Counted from the stretch's first letter, positions 52,098-60,986 are shown. The stretch: 64,000 nucleotides of DNA from Lachnospiraceae bacterium (GCA_017525525.1 JAFXSQ010000012.1:1-64000), one strand, 5' to 3'. Notes: generated by a model from the sequence alone, not told the origin. Program-made: numbers and translations.

Positions 52098-52577
52098 ATG
52101 AGAGAACCCGTAGAAGACTTAATCAGGGAATATAAGAATAGCCTTTTTGCTGCTGCATTCAGTATATGCAAGAGCGCTTCCGATGCGGATGATGTAGTGC
52201 AGGATACGTTTATGAAGTATCATTTCAGTAAAAAACAGTTTTCATCAAGGGAGCATATTCGTGCATGGCTGCTTCGTGTGGCAATCAACAACGCTAAGGA
52301 TGTCAATCGTTCGTTCTGGAAACAAAAGAGCGAATCTATAGAGGATTACATCGAGACGCTGGAGTTCGAGGATAGCGACGATAAAGATCTTCTGACAGAG
52401 GTATTGGCACTTCCGGAGAAGTACAGGGTTGTCATACATTTATTCTACTACGAAGAGTATTCCGTGGCGGAGATTGCGGATATACTGAAGACGAGCGAAA
52501 GCAATGTCAAGACCAGGCTTTCGCGTGGAAGATGTATGCTAAAGGAAAGGTTACAGGAGGACAGAGTCTATGAATGA
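52098..52577 (+). CDS. ECF-subfamily RNA polymerase sigma factor
   Basis: A 159-residue sigma-70 factor. Region 2 contains DADDVVQDTFMKYH, a linker follows, and region 4 reads LFYYEEYSVAEIADILKTSE followed by NVKTRLSRGR, the helix-turn-helix that binds the -35 element. It has no extension. The downstream gene overlaps its last 8 bases and encodes a membrane-anchored partner, so the sigma factor is presumably held inactive at the membrane until an envelope signal arrives. Confidence 0.92.
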   Translation: MREPVEDLIREYKNSLFAAAFSICKSASDADDVVQDTFMKYHFSKKQFSSREHIRAWLLRVAINNAKDVNRSFWKQKSESIEDYIETLEFEDSDDKDLLTEVLALPEKYRVVIHLFYYEEYSVAEIADILKTSESNVKTRLSRGRCMLKERLQEDRVYE

Positions 52578-53319
52578 GAATGAAAGATACAGAAGCTTAT
52601 TTGATGCTATAGAGAGTGACAGCGAGATCAGCGTTGATACATTGACCAAGAGGAGAAAGGCAAAGAGGGCGGGAAGGATTAAGAAGGCAGCCTATACATT
52701 TTCGGCGCTTGCGTTATTCTTCTTAGGCTCCAACATGATCTCATACGCGAAGACCGGAGAATTCTGGGTAACTTCGGTATTAAGCTTTAAGACTGCAGGC
52801 GGCGCAGAGATTACAATCGAGGATCAGCAGATAGATGAAAACACCTGGAACTCAAAGGTTACCTTTGGTGATGATTACGAGAAAGAATTCTACGAAGTTG
52901 AGGACGGAAAGCTGTACTTTACCTATGACGGCGAGAAGAAGGACATTACCGCAGAGTGCGACGAGAGCAGATACTTCAAGCATGAGTTTACGGATGATAA
53001 CGGCTTAAGGCATGTGCTCGTAGTCGGCGGAACAGTCGAGAATCCCGGCTCGGTTGAGTACATCTTCGATAAGGATGGCAGAATGTTCTTCTCGACATCG
53101 GTCGGCGGAGTACCCTTCGGTGATTTGAACATGGTATCTCAGACAATAAATGTATCGCAAAACGGAGACGATTTGATCGTCTCAACTGAGGAAGGCTTCG
53201 AAGATCTCAAGGAGGATTTGCAGGAGTATGTAATCTCTGATGAGGAGATGGATAAACTTATTGAGGAAGCTCCGGAATGGCTTAAGAACGCAGAGAAGGA
53301 TCTTGGAGTCGAATACTAA
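52570..53319 (+). CDS. Putative membrane-bound anti-sigma factor
   Basis: A 249-residue protein with ~45 cytosolic residues, one helix at ~42-62 (AAYTFSALALFFLGSNMIS), and an extracellular domain of ~185 residues rich in Asp, Glu, Gly and Tyr. It resembles the DUF4367/DUF4179-like anti-sigma partners of clostridial ECF factors in layout, though no zinc-binding HxxxCxxC motif is present in the N-terminus. It overlaps the sigma gene by 8 bases and is followed by a strong terminator. Confidence 0.75.
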   Translation: MNENERYRSLFDAIESDSEISVDTLTKRRKAKRAGRIKKAAYTFSALALFFLGSNMISYAKTGEFWVTSVLSFKTAGGAEITIEDQQIDENTWNSKVTFGDDYEKEFYEVEDGKLYFTYDGEKKDITAECDESRYFKHEFTDDNGLRHVLVVGGTVENPGSVEYIFDKDGRMFFSTSVGGVPFGDLNMVSQTINVSQNGDDLIVSTEEGFEDLKEDLQEYVISDEEMDKLIEEAPEWLKNAEKDLGVEY

Positions 53320-53331
53320 GCATTATAATAA

Positions 53332-53376
53332 AACAGGCCGTTGCAATATCAGACTGCAACGGCCTGTTTTTTTTCT
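53332..53376 (+). terminator. Strong Rho-independent terminator
   Basis: AACAGGCCGTTGCA (53332-53345) pairs perfectly with TGCAACGGCCTGTT (53355-53368), followed by eight T. It ends the sigma/anti-sigma operon. Confidence 0.92.
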
Positions 53377-53443
53377 TTTCACGGAGCCTTTCTTATAGTA
53401 TAATGATAAAAATATCGACTTTTTTTAGAAATGGTGTCTTTAT

Positions 53444-56257
53444 ATGAATGATAACACAAAAGAAAACAGAAAAAGCAGTATGTTTATCTTCGGAAGAATT
53501 CTTATTTATGCTACGATGATGATTTTTTTCATTTGCGTTATCATGATCTATTATCGTATGATCTACGATGAGACCAAGGAGAACATTATCAATACAGGGC
53601 GTTGCCATGCTATCGAGACGGCAGATGTCATAGACAAAAAGCTTTCATCCTATATAGATATCCTGAGGCTTGCGAGTTATTCCCTGGATAATATGATCAG
53701 GGATGAGCGCTCAAATGGAGAGATTCTTGACTATCTTGTCAACGAAACGGTTGCATTCAAGGAATCCTTAAGCAGTGAATCAACGGGACTATACGGTTAT
53801 ATAAACGATGAGTATATGGATGGTTCCGGATGGGTTCCGGATGATGACTATGTCGCATCGGAGAGACCGTGGTATGCCCAGTCCAAGGCCGGAAGCGGAA
53901 GGATAGTACTAGGTGATCCTTATCTGGATCTTGATACGGGCACCTATACCATAACCATCGGCAAGGTCCTTTGCGATGCCCAGAGCGTTATCGCTATAGA
54001 CCTTCTCTTGTCACAGCTTCAGATGATAACCGATGATCCGGATAATTCATCCGGCATTTATTCTGAGATTATAATAAATGCGCATGGAGAGATTATGACA
54101 CATTCCGATCCGGAGCGCATCGGAACTTATCTCTCATCGAGTGATGATCCGCTGGAAATTGCAATCTCAAAGAGGCTTAACAGAGAGAACGAATCCTTCT
54201 TCTATCTGAAGAGCGGTGGCAAGGACTATATGGTCTATGTCATGCCGCTGCAGTTCAAGTGGGCATCCATCACCGTGATCGATGCCACGGAGGATATCGG
54301 TCGCCTGATAATTCCGCTTTCAATAACCATTTTCATGGTTGTTGTCATCGTTTTTGTTGTCGCTATTTCGATGTTTATTTCCGACAAGAGGAGACGAATC
54401 TCCCGAGACCTTGAGATTGAGACAGAACGTGCGACTGCGGCAAGTGATGCCAAGTCCGAGTTCCTGTCCAATATGTCGCATGAGATCCGTACGCCTATCA
54501 ATGCGATACTCGGTATGAACGAGATGGTTCTCCGAGTGTCGGATGACAGTGAGGTTCAGGAATATTCGGAGAATATAAAGAATGCCGGCAAGACACTTCT
54601 CGGTATAGTAAATGATATTCTGGACTTCTCCAAGATCGAAGCGGGCAAGATGGAAATCATCCCCGAGGAGTATGAGCTTGCCTCCATGCTCAACGATCTT
54701 GTGACTATGATCGATATCCGTGTGGAGAGCAAGGGACTGGTTCTTAAGCTTGATTTCGATAAGGATACGCCGGAAGCGCTGTATGGTGACGAAGGCAGGA
54801 TAAAGCAGATTATAACCAATCTTCTTACCAATGCCGTGAAGTATACGCAGAAGGGCAGTGTTACATTTAAGGTCGGCTATGAAAAAATAGCGGATGAAGA
54901 GGATTATATCCTGCTCAATGTATTCGTTGAGGATACCGGAAGCGGAATCAAGAAGGAAGATATGGATAAGCTCTTCCTGAAGTTTGAGAGGATCGATGAG
55001 GACAGGAACAGGAATATCGAAGGCACCGGTCTGGGAATGAGCATTACCATGAATCTGCTCAAGATGATGGGTTCAAATCTGGTGGTGGATAGTGTCTACG
55101 GCAAGGGTAGTTCATTCGGCTTCCAGCTGAAGCAGCGTGTTGTGCGCTGGGAGCCGCTTGGCGACTATGTAGCCACCTATCGGGATAATATAGCTAAGAA
55201 AACGCATTATCAGGAGAAGTTCACGGCTCCGGAAGCTAGGGTTCTTGTGGTAGATGATAATAAGATGAACCTTGTTGTATTCAGCAGTTTGCTTAAGCAG
55301 ACCGAGGTTAAGATTGACACCGCGGAAAGTGGTGATGAGGGAATTCGTCTATCCGGGCAGAAAAAGTATGATTTAATCTTCTTAGATCACATGATGCCGG
55401 GGAAGGACGGAATCGTCACTCTTCGGGAGATACGAAGAGACGAGAGCAATCCGAACGTTGCAACGCCGGTTGTATGCCTGACGGCAAATGCCATATCCGG
55501 CGCGAAGGATAAGTACATTGAAGCGGGCTTTAACGAGTATCTGTCTAAGCCGATAGACACTGTCAAGCTTGAACAGATGATGGTTGATTACCTTCCCGCA
55601 GACAAGGTTATTCTCAAAACTGTTGAAGCTGCTGATAACGCAAAGTCGGGAGGACAGATACCGGAGGATTTGAAGAAGCTTGTGGAGGCCGGAGTCGATG
55701 TCAAGACCGGACTTGGTAACAGTGGGGATGAAAAGTCATACAGATCTTTACTGAAGATATTCTACGAGTCCATAGACGAGCAGTACGGTCAGATAAACGG
55801 GTTTTATGAGGCAAAGGATTACAAAAACTATACTATAAAAGTACACGGGCTTAAGAGCACGGCAAGGATTATCGGAGCGACGGACTTTGGCGAGAGAGCG
55901 CAGAAACTCGAGGATGCGGGTAAGAAGGAGGATGTGGCATATATAAACGAGCATCATAAGGACTTTATGGAGAAGTATAGGAGCTTCGCACCGTATCTTG
56001 AGGAAATCTTTGGAGGCAGCGGATCGGATGCCGATAAGCCTCTGGCTGATGAAGCCATTATCTCGGAAATGTATCAGATGGTTAAAAGCGCAGCCGAAAG
56101 CATGGATTGTGATCAGCTCGAATACATATTTGCGGAGCTTGATGATTACAGGATACCGGATAAGGATAAGGCTGTATATGAGCGGCTTAGGGAGGCTTCC
56201 GACAAATATGAGTATGATAAGATACTTGAGATACTCAACAAGGAGATTGATGTATAG
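53444..56257 (+). CDS. Hybrid sensor histidine kinase (Cache, HisKA, REC, HPt)
   Basis: A 937-residue kinase. Helix ~18-40, extracellular Cache-type sensor (~45-270, with ERPWYAQSKAGSGRIVLGDP and MPLQFKWASI), helix ~285-308, HisKA with His346 (MSHEIRTP), HATPase with N box LTNAVKYT and GTGLGMSI, receiver (~599-720) with Asp648 (FLDHMMPG), and an HPt domain with His801 (VHGLKSTAR). This is a complete intramolecular phosphorelay that lacks an output domain, so a separate response regulator must exist elsewhere. A solute-binding lipoprotein gene follows 142 bases later. Confidence 0.92.
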   Translation: MNDNTKENRKSSMFIFGRILIYATMMIFFICVIMIYYRMIYDETKENIINTGRCHAIETADVIDKKLSSYIDILRLASYSLDNMIRDERSNGEILDYLVNETVAFKESLSSESTGLYGYINDEYMDGSGWVPDDDYVASERPWYAQSKAGSGRIVLGDPYLDLDTGTYTITIGKVLCDAQSVIAIDLLLSQLQMITDDPDNSSGIYSEIIINAHGEIMTHSDPERIGTYLSSSDDPLEIAISKRLNRENESFFYLKSGGKDYMVYVMPLQFKWASITVIDATEDIGRLIIPLSITIFMVVVIVFVVAISMFISDKRRRISRDLEIETERATAASDAKSEFLSNMSHEIRTPINAILGMNEMVLRVSDDSEVQEYSENIKNAGKTLLGIVNDILDFSKIEAGKMEIIPEEYELASMLNDLVTMIDIRVESKGLVLKLDFDKDTPEALYGDEGRIKQIITNLLTNAVKYTQKGSVTFKVGYEKIADEEDYILLNVFVEDTGSGIKKEDMDKLFLKFERIDEDRNRNIEGTGLGMSITMNLLKMMGSNLVVDSVYGKGSSFGFQLKQRVVRWEPLGDYVATYRDNIAKKTHYQEKFTAPEARVLVVDDNKMNLVVFSSLLKQTEVKIDTAESGDEGIRLSGQKKYDLIFLDHMMPGKDGIVTLREIRRDESNPNVATPVVCLTANAISGAKDKYIEAGFNEYLSKPIDTVKLEQMMVDYLPADKVILKTVEAADNAKSGGQIPEDLKKLVEAGVDVKTGLGNSGDEKSYRSLLKIFYESIDEQYGQINGFYEAKDYKNYTIKVHGLKSTARIIGATDFGERAQKLEDAGKKEDVAYINEHHKDFMEKYRSFAPYLEEIFGGSGSDADKPLADEAIISEMYQMVKSAAESMDCDQLEYIFAELDDYRIPDKDKAVYERLREASDKYEYDKILEILNKEIDV

Positions 56258-56269
56258 TAGACTATGAAA

Positions 56270-56379
56270 AAGATTCTTCGGGCTAAAGAGGTGGTATTGA
56301 CAAATGACTGCGTCATTTGCGTTTCTCCTCTCAGAATGACACAGAGGTGTCATGTCTTACGCAAAGCGAAGAGTCTTAA
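56270..56379 (+). repeat. Dispersed palindromic repeat, copy E (full form)
   Basis: The most complete copy. The left half is AAGATTCTTCGGGCTAAAG, a middle with AAATGAC and GTCATTT arms follows, then CTCAGAATGACAC, GTGTCATGTCTTACG and AAGCGAAGAGTCTTAA. The left and right halves are approximately reverse complements, so the transcript can fold into a long hairpin. It lies 20 bases upstream of the lipoprotein start. Other copies are at 18378, 33601 (minus), 36548, 37427 and 62465. Confidence 0.8.
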
Positions 56380-56399
56380 TTATACGGGGGGATAAGGTT

Positions 56400-57203
56400 A
56401 TGAAGAAAAGGATGCGCGTTATATGGCTTTTATGCATAGTGATGATGTTAGCTTTAACAGGCTGCGGGCCAGAGAGAGAGAGAAAGGATTCGTCGTTTCA
56501 AAAGGTTCGTGACAAGGGAGAGCTGATTCTTGGGTTCGACGATAATTATCCTCCTATGGGTTTTACGGCAGCTGACGGAAGCTATACCGGTTTTGATATC
56601 GATATGGCTAAGGAGGTGTGCAAGCGACTTAATCTAACTCTGAAGCTTCAGCCGATTGTATGGGACGAGAAAGAGAAGGATCTCGAGGATGGCACGATTG
56701 ATTGTGTATGGTGCGGACTGTCGGTTAACGATGAACGACGCGCCAGTATGACTCTTTCGGGAATGTATATGGATAATGAGCAGATATTTGTTGTAAACAA
56801 GGGCAGCTCGTACAAATCCGTGAATGACCTTGAAGGAAAGGTAGTCGGTACCCAATCAGGGTCAAGTACCGAGACCACGCTTAAGTCGGCAAATAACCTT
56901 CCGAGTTTTGAGCTTATCACTGAAAAGGAGTATATCGATCTGTTTCAGATGATGGAAGACGGAAAGATTGATTCGGTCTTTATCGATTCGGTTCTGGCCT
57001 ATTATTATATAGCTGAGAACAACAAGCAATACTATGTATTGCCGGCAGTATTTGATACAGAGGGCTTTGCTGTGGGCTTCAGAAAAGGCGATGAATCACT
57101 CCGTGATGAGATACAGAAAACCCTGTCCGAGATGCGCGCAGACGGAACCCTGGCCAAAATCTCGACAGAATGGTTCGGAACGGATGTAACGACGGTTCAG
57201 TGA
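56400..57203 (+). CDS. Amino-acid-type ABC solute-binding lipoprotein
   Basis: A 267-residue periplasmic-binding-protein family 3 lipoprotein. The signal peptide (MKKRMRVIWLLCIVMMLAL) ends in the lipobox LTGC at residue ~22. The ligand-binding part begins with DKGELILGFDDNYPPMGFTA and contains DCVWCGLSVNDERR and VGTQSGSSTE, typical of polar amino-acid binders. No permease or ATPase gene is adjacent. The hybrid kinase upstream has an extracellular sensor, so this may be its ligand-delivering partner. The start at ATG 56400 follows GGGGGGATAAGG. Confidence 0.87.
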   Translation: MKKRMRVIWLLCIVMMLALTGCGPERERKDSSFQKVRDKGELILGFDDNYPPMGFTAADGSYTGFDIDMAKEVCKRLNLTLKLQPIVWDEKEKDLEDGTIDCVWCGLSVNDERRASMTLSGMYMDNEQIFVVNKGSSYKSVNDLEGKVVGTQSGSSTETTLKSANNLPSFELITEKEYIDLFQMMEDGKIDSVFIDSVLAYYYIAENNKQYYVLPAVFDTEGFAVGFRKGDESLRDEIQKTLSEMRADGTLAKISTEWFGTDVTTVQ

Positions 57204-57234
57204 CGATAAGATAATAATGCCGTTGAACTAAAAA

Positions 57235-57277
57235 AGCGGAAGATACTTGATGAAGAGTATTCTTCCGCTTTTTTTCT
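57235..57277 (+). terminator. Rho-independent terminator
   Basis: AGCGGAAGATACT (57235-57247) pairs with AGTATTCTTCCGCT (57256-57269) with one bulged T, followed by a T-tract. It closes the lipoprotein gene; the AT-flanked stem could also serve the converging FliD-like gene. Confidence 0.85.
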
Positions 57278-57364
57278 CTAAGATCCCATCATGCTTTGCA
57301 AACAAAGGCTTTCAGCTCTTATGATACTCACGAAAAACAGTTTTCGGAATACCGGTTAAGCGCA

Positions 57365-58636
57365 TCAAGCATAATTGTTATACATGAGCCCTGAATAAAG
57401 AGATTGAGTGTAGGTCGCGCCGGACGCCTTGTCCTCCTTATTGGGATAGGTTACGATAAGCTTGTTGATGTAAGCTATCGGGTCCAGCGTGAGTCTTTCG
57501 GTTGCCTTGTTTATGTCTTTGCGGAACTCTGAATTGTCCCTGAACAACTCGGCTAACTTTTCCTCCCTGAACAGATTGGTTTCGTCGCCTTCAGGCAGAT
57601 GCAGTCGTCCTGTGTCATCTACATGAATTCCGGCTTTCTCCAAGGTGTCCGTGTGCTTTTTAATCATTCCGGAGACGTCCTTGAGGAGGCTTCTGCTTCC
57701 TATATTGACGGGTCCTTCCTGCTCGGCCAGTTCAACCAGCTTGTTGTAGGAGTCGACAAAGCTTGTAAGCTGCTCCTTGGCTATCCTTGTGTCCGGTACG
57801 AACTGTATGTCCACCGGAGCCTTGGATACGGAGTGGAAGTCAAGCTCCACAATCTGGTTGATGGAGATGTGGTTAGACGTTGAGCTGTGAGCTTCACCGT
57901 TGATGGTGAATTCCGAATTCTGCGGTCTCGTGACTATATTTGATAGTCCGAGAGAATCTACTATACCCTGTCCACCGTTCTCATCCTTGAGAGAAAATTG
58001 CAGTCCGCTTGATGCGGCAGATGCACCGGTTTCAACCGATGAAAGCATGACGGCACTTGTGCTTCCGTCCCTTACGACAGATGCGTTGATACCGATATCG
58101 CGATTGTTAATCGCTTCCGTAAGCCTGCTCTGAACATCGAGGTTGCTGTCGTTTTCGGATACGGAGATTGAAAACTGTGAAAGTCCGTCTGCCGTATCTA
58201 TAGCGAAGCTGTGGCTGCCGGGAGTAATATCCCGACCGGAGGAGTAGAGGTATTCACCTACATTGACCTGCTCTGAGGCAAGCTGATCCACGGAAATGGT
58301 CAGCTCCGGAGGAAGATCGTCCTTGGGCTGCCTTCTGAAGCTGCCGGTTACGGACTCTTCGTCACTCGAGTAGAGAGTCTTCTCCGAGTAAACCCTGCTT
58401 TCGGGATCCGAGAAGCTTTCTGCCACATCGCGGAGGGTGATAGCCTGTTCCTTGATATCGATTACGTGCTCCTGCTTTTTGCCTGACATAGACACCAAGT
58501 AAAGCGGTGAGGTCTTGTTCAGCTTTGACATGCTGGAATACACCGCCTTGAGTTCGGAGGATTTATGAGTTGTTTCGCGTTTTTTGGGCACGAATTGCGT
58601 GCTCATATGATTGTAGATATTAGTATTGACAAGCAT
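57365..58636 (-). CDS. fliD: FliD-like flagellar hook-associated protein
   Basis: A 423-residue secreted-type protein without a cleavable signal, resembling the filament cap FliD/HAP2. Recognisable are the Ser-rich DADGLSQFSISVSEN-like N-domain phrase (ITPGSHSFAIDTADG), a flagellin-type DVQSRLTEAIN segment, the central beta-rich domain and the LTSFVDSYNKLVELAEQ block that begins the C-domain, as in FliD. It is shorter than the usual 450-700 residues, lacking part of the terminal coil. It stands alone, away from other flagellar genes. GGAAGGAGG precedes ATG 58636. Moderate certainty; it could be a related adhesin or hook-type protein. Confidence 0.6.
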   Translation of the reverse strand: MLVNTNIYNHMSTQFVPKKRETTHKSSELKAVYSSMSKLNKTSPLYLVSMSGKKQEHVIDIKEQAITLRDVAESFSDPESRVYSEKTLYSSDEESVTGSFRRQPKDDLPPELTISVDQLASEQVNVGEYLYSSGRDITPGSHSFAIDTADGLSQFSISVSENDSNLDVQSRLTEAINNRDIGINASVVRDGSTSAVMLSSVETGASAASSGLQFSLKDENGGQGIVDSLGLSNIVTRPQNSEFTINGEAHSSTSNHISINQIVELDFHSVSKAPVDIQFVPDTRIAKEQLTSFVDSYNKLVELAEQEGPVNIGSRSLLKDVSGMIKKHTDTLEKAGIHVDDTGRLHLPEGDETNLFREEKLAELFRDNSEFRKDINKATERLTLDPIAYINKLIVTYPNKEDKASGATYTQSLYSGLMYNNYA

Positions 58637-58758
58637 ATGAAATCCTCCTTCCCTGGAATCTTACGTACTGTTACCGGCCATCCTTAGCCGGTCGATATAT
58701 ACGCCTTTTTGAATAATGTGGTCACAAACAGAGCCACTCCGGCTAATATATCAACCTA

Positions 58759-58787
58759 ACCATACCACAAACGTCGTGGTTTGTCTA
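58759..58787 (-). promoter_or_regulatory. Possible promoter of the FliD-like gene
   Basis: On the minus strand TAGACA (58787-58782) and TATGGT (58764-58759) are separated by 17 bases. The spacer contains ACCACGACGTTTGTGGT, a quasi-palindrome that may be an operator. No sigma-28-like sequence was seen. Confidence 0.4.
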
Positions 58788-58817
58788 CACATTTCTTCAT
58801 ATAAATAAGAAAAAATG

Positions 58818-59000
58818 GTTACTATTCACAGCCGCGTAACCCACGACCCGTCCGCTGCGCGTCCGTCGCGGCTGCGCCGCTTATGGTCATGGGTATGCGC
58901 GGAGTTACTGCTTCGCAGTATTATCAAAAAAGCAAGTGTTGGTTCTTATGTGCAAGCACAACGAACAAACACTTGCTTTTTGATAACTGTGAATAGTAAC
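58818..59000. repeat. MITE-like element with nested inverted repeats
   Basis: The 183-base segment is bounded by perfect 14-base terminal inverted repeats GTTACTATTCACAG and CTGTGAATAGTAAC. Inside it a second pair, TATCAAAAAAGCAAGTGTT (58922-58940) and AACACTTGCTTTTTGATA (58968-58985), is almost perfect, with a small hairpin GTGCAAGCAC at its centre. A GC-rich run fills the left half. No protein is encoded. It resembles a non-autonomous transposable element or a structured RNA and ends 19 bases before the tRNA promoter. Confidence 0.7.
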
Positions 59001-59019
59001 AAAAAAATAAAATTTCTTC

Positions 59020-59048
59020 TTGACAAGTAGTAGTAGTATATGTATAAT
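59020..59048 (+). promoter_or_regulatory. tRNA promoter
   Basis: TTGACA (59020-59025), 17 bases, TATAAT (59043-59048): consensus sigma-A promoter 28 bases before tRNA-Pro. Confidence 0.85.
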
Positions 59049-59076
59049 GATGCTTGCGTTTGAAAAAGGGCACCTT

Positions 59077-59151
59077 CGGGGTGTGGCTCAGCTTGGCTAG
59101 AGTGCCTGATTTGGGATCAGGAGGTCGCAGGTTCGAATCCTGTCACCCCGA
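59077..59151 (+). tRNA. tRNA-Pro (TGG)
   Basis: Cloverleaf with acceptor CGGGGTG/CACCCCG, anticodon loop TTTGGGA giving anticodon TGG (reads CCA and other Pro codons), T loop GGTTCGAATCC. Discriminator A. No encoded CCA. Confidence 0.95.
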
Positions 59152-59195
59152 TTGGGTTTTCAAGTGCAGAGCAGTAAAATAAATATCTGTAACAT

Positions 59196-59266
59196 GCGGG
59201 TGTAGTTCAATGGTAGAACACTAGCCTTCCAAGCTAGATACGTGGGTTCGATTCCCATCACCCGCT
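59196..59266 (+). tRNA. tRNA-Gly (TCC)
   Basis: Acceptor GCGGGTG/CACCCGC, anticodon loop CTTCCAA giving TCC, T arm GGGTTCGATTCCC, discriminator T. It shares the promoter upstream of tRNA-Pro. A terminator follows. Confidence 0.95.
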
Positions 59267-59284
59267 TTTTACTATTTTTGAGAA

Positions 59285-59320
59285 AGTCTTTATCCATAAG
59301 GGTTTAAAGGCTTTTTTTCT
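59285..59320 (+). terminator. Terminator after tRNA-Gly
   Basis: AGTCTTTA (59285-59292) pairs with TAAAGGCT (59305-59312, one G-T pair), followed by seven T. Confidence 0.65.
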
Positions 59321-59447
59321 TGTTTCAAATTGATTCTTTTGTGAGCCTGTCTGTGCAGTTTGGACACATACCGGACTCTTAGTGTATTCGCGGCTTATTA
59401 TGATGTCGGGATAATAGCATAGCCAAAATCACAAAACAGTCACTCTG

Positions 59448-60311
59448 TCACAGGTATTTTATCATATAAACAGCGAGACCGGTGTCCTTGACATATCTGC
59501 CGAGCAGAGTACGTGCCAGCTTTTCGGCAGCGGGATTGTAAGTATGGAAGTGAATATCGATATCTTTATATCTTTCCTCCATCGCTTCGCAGGAGGCTTT
59601 CATAAGATTGATGACTATTGTCGGGTCTTTGGCAACCAAACTGACAAGGTAATCAACGGAGATATAGTTCTCGCCCTCGCGCATAAGCAGAGCGCCTGTC
59701 GGCACGCCGGACTTATCAAGAGCTAAAAAGCTTATTTTTTCTGTATAATAATTCTTAGGCTCCGGCATGATGTAAAGAAAACCGGAATTATCTCCGCGCC
59801 TTTTGTCCTGCTCGCTTCGCCTTTCCTCAAGCAGTCTGGTGAGTGCGTTCCAGTGGTTGACTGTTGCCATGCTGAGCGGGATTATGGTGCCTGAAGAGGA
59901 CTTTTGCTTTTTTACGGCTTCCAGTGCTATTGAAACTGATGAGAGAGTGGAGCTGAGCACGCCTGACTCACTCACTGTTTCAAAGCCTTTTCTTAAAGCG
60001 AATCTGTAGAGAGAATCGTTGTCATCGTCTCTTAAGAAACTTGCGGTGACAGCGCCGGCGCCTAAGTTTCTTACACTCATTATCAGAAGCTTAAGCATAT
60101 CCTCGCCGACACGGTGACCTCTCCATGCGTCATCCACATGAAGGAAGGTGATGTCCCAGCACTCGCTAAGAACTCTCTTAGCCGTAAGTATTCCGTAGAC
60201 TTCGGTTCCCCTAAGGGCAGCGATACAGATATCGCTGTCGTTGATGATGGTTTCCGGAAACAGTTCACAGAGCTGTTCCTTTTCTTTTTCGTTGACAATA
60301 GTGATGGTCAA
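59448..60311 (-). CDS. Tandem-GNAT acetyltransferase-like protein
   Basis: A ~287-residue protein on the minus strand, inserted between two tRNA blocks. The first GNAT half has motif A FLHVDDAWRGHRVGEDMLKL; the second half (~160-287) has no clear motif A and ends in a TGLAVYMIKYL strand. It is the same layout as the protein at 30856-31809 and probably a paralogue. The start is set at TTG 60311: GGAGGGAGG lies 9 bases upstream, while the in-frame ATG at 60344 precedes that site and has no Shine-Dalgarno sequence. Confidence 0.8.
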   Translation of the reverse strand: MTITIVNEKEKEQLCELFPETIINDSDICIAALRGTEVYGILTAKRVLSECWDITFLHVDDAWRGHRVGEDMLKLLIMSVRNLGAGAVTASFLRDDDNDSLYRFALRKGFETVSESGVLSSTLSSVSIALEAVKKQKSSSGTIIPLSMATVNHWNALTRLLEERRSEQDKRRGDNSGFLYIMPEPKNYYTEKISFLALDKSGVPTGALLMREGENYISVDYLVSLVAKDPTIVINLMKASCEAMEERYKDIDIHFHTYNPAAEKLARTLLGRYVKDTGLAVYMIKYL

Positions 60312-60515
60312 TTCTTTTTCCTCCCTCCGGACTCTTACAATCAAAGCGTTTTGATTGCCGTTTTCACTAAGACTTCAGATTGAATAAAACCGGAGACAGA
60401 TCATAAGACAGGCAGTCTCCGCACTGTGTAAAATCTTTTGTAAATATAGCATAGCTTCGGTTTTTCTTCAAGCATAACCGATATTCGGCAATTATGAATT
60501 TTTTTAAAATTTTAG

Positions 60516-60544
60516 TTGACAAACAGGACATTTTGAAATAATAT
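60516..60544 (+). promoter_or_regulatory. tRNA promoter (second block)
   Basis: TTGACA (60516-60521), 17 bases, TAATAT (60539-60544), 13 bases before tRNA-Arg. Confidence 0.7.
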
Positions 60545-60557
60545 ATAGGAGTTGCGT

Positions 60558-60631
<74 letters not shown>

Positions 60632-60703
60632 CTTTTATTATTTTACGGAATTCGGGAGACAGGGAGCGCCCTGTCTGACCGATGTTTCGTATAAGAAGGA
60701 TAT

Positions 60704-60778
60704 GGTGGATATGGCGCAGTTGGCTAGCGCGCCAGATTGTGGCTCTGGAGGCCGAGGGTTCGAGTCCCTCTATCCACC
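60704..60778 (+). tRNA. tRNA-His (GTG)
   Basis: G(-1) at 60704, acceptor GTGGATA/TATCCAC and C73 as required for HisRS, anticodon loop TTGTGGC giving GTG, T arm GGGTTCGAGTCCC. Confidence 0.95.
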
Positions 60779-60824
60779 CTTTTTACAAATAAATAGGCTT
60801 ATGCAAGAGTCTGTTTAGTGTTAA

Positions 60825-60896
60825 TGGGCTATCGCCAAGCGGTAAGGCACAGGACTTTGACTCCTGCATTCGTTGGTTCGAATCCAACTAGCCCAG
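60825..60896 (+). tRNA. tRNA-Gln (TTG)
   Basis: Acceptor TGGGCTA/TAGCCCA, anticodon loop CTTTGAC giving TTG, T arm TGGTTCGAATCCA, discriminator G. The weak first pair T-A is typical of tRNA-Gln. Confidence 0.95.
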
Positions 60897-60913
60897 TTTT
60901 CAAATTATCAAAA

Positions 60914-60986
60914 GGGCCACTAGCTCAGTCGGTAGAGCACATGACTTTTAATCATGGTGTCGCGGGTTCGATTCCCGCGTGGCTCA
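60914..60986 (+). tRNA. tRNA-Lys (TTT)
   Basis: Acceptor GGGCCAC/GTGGCTC (one wobble), anticodon loop CTTTTAA giving TTT, T arm CGGGTTCGATTCCCG, discriminator A. Last of the second tRNA block. Confidence 0.95.
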
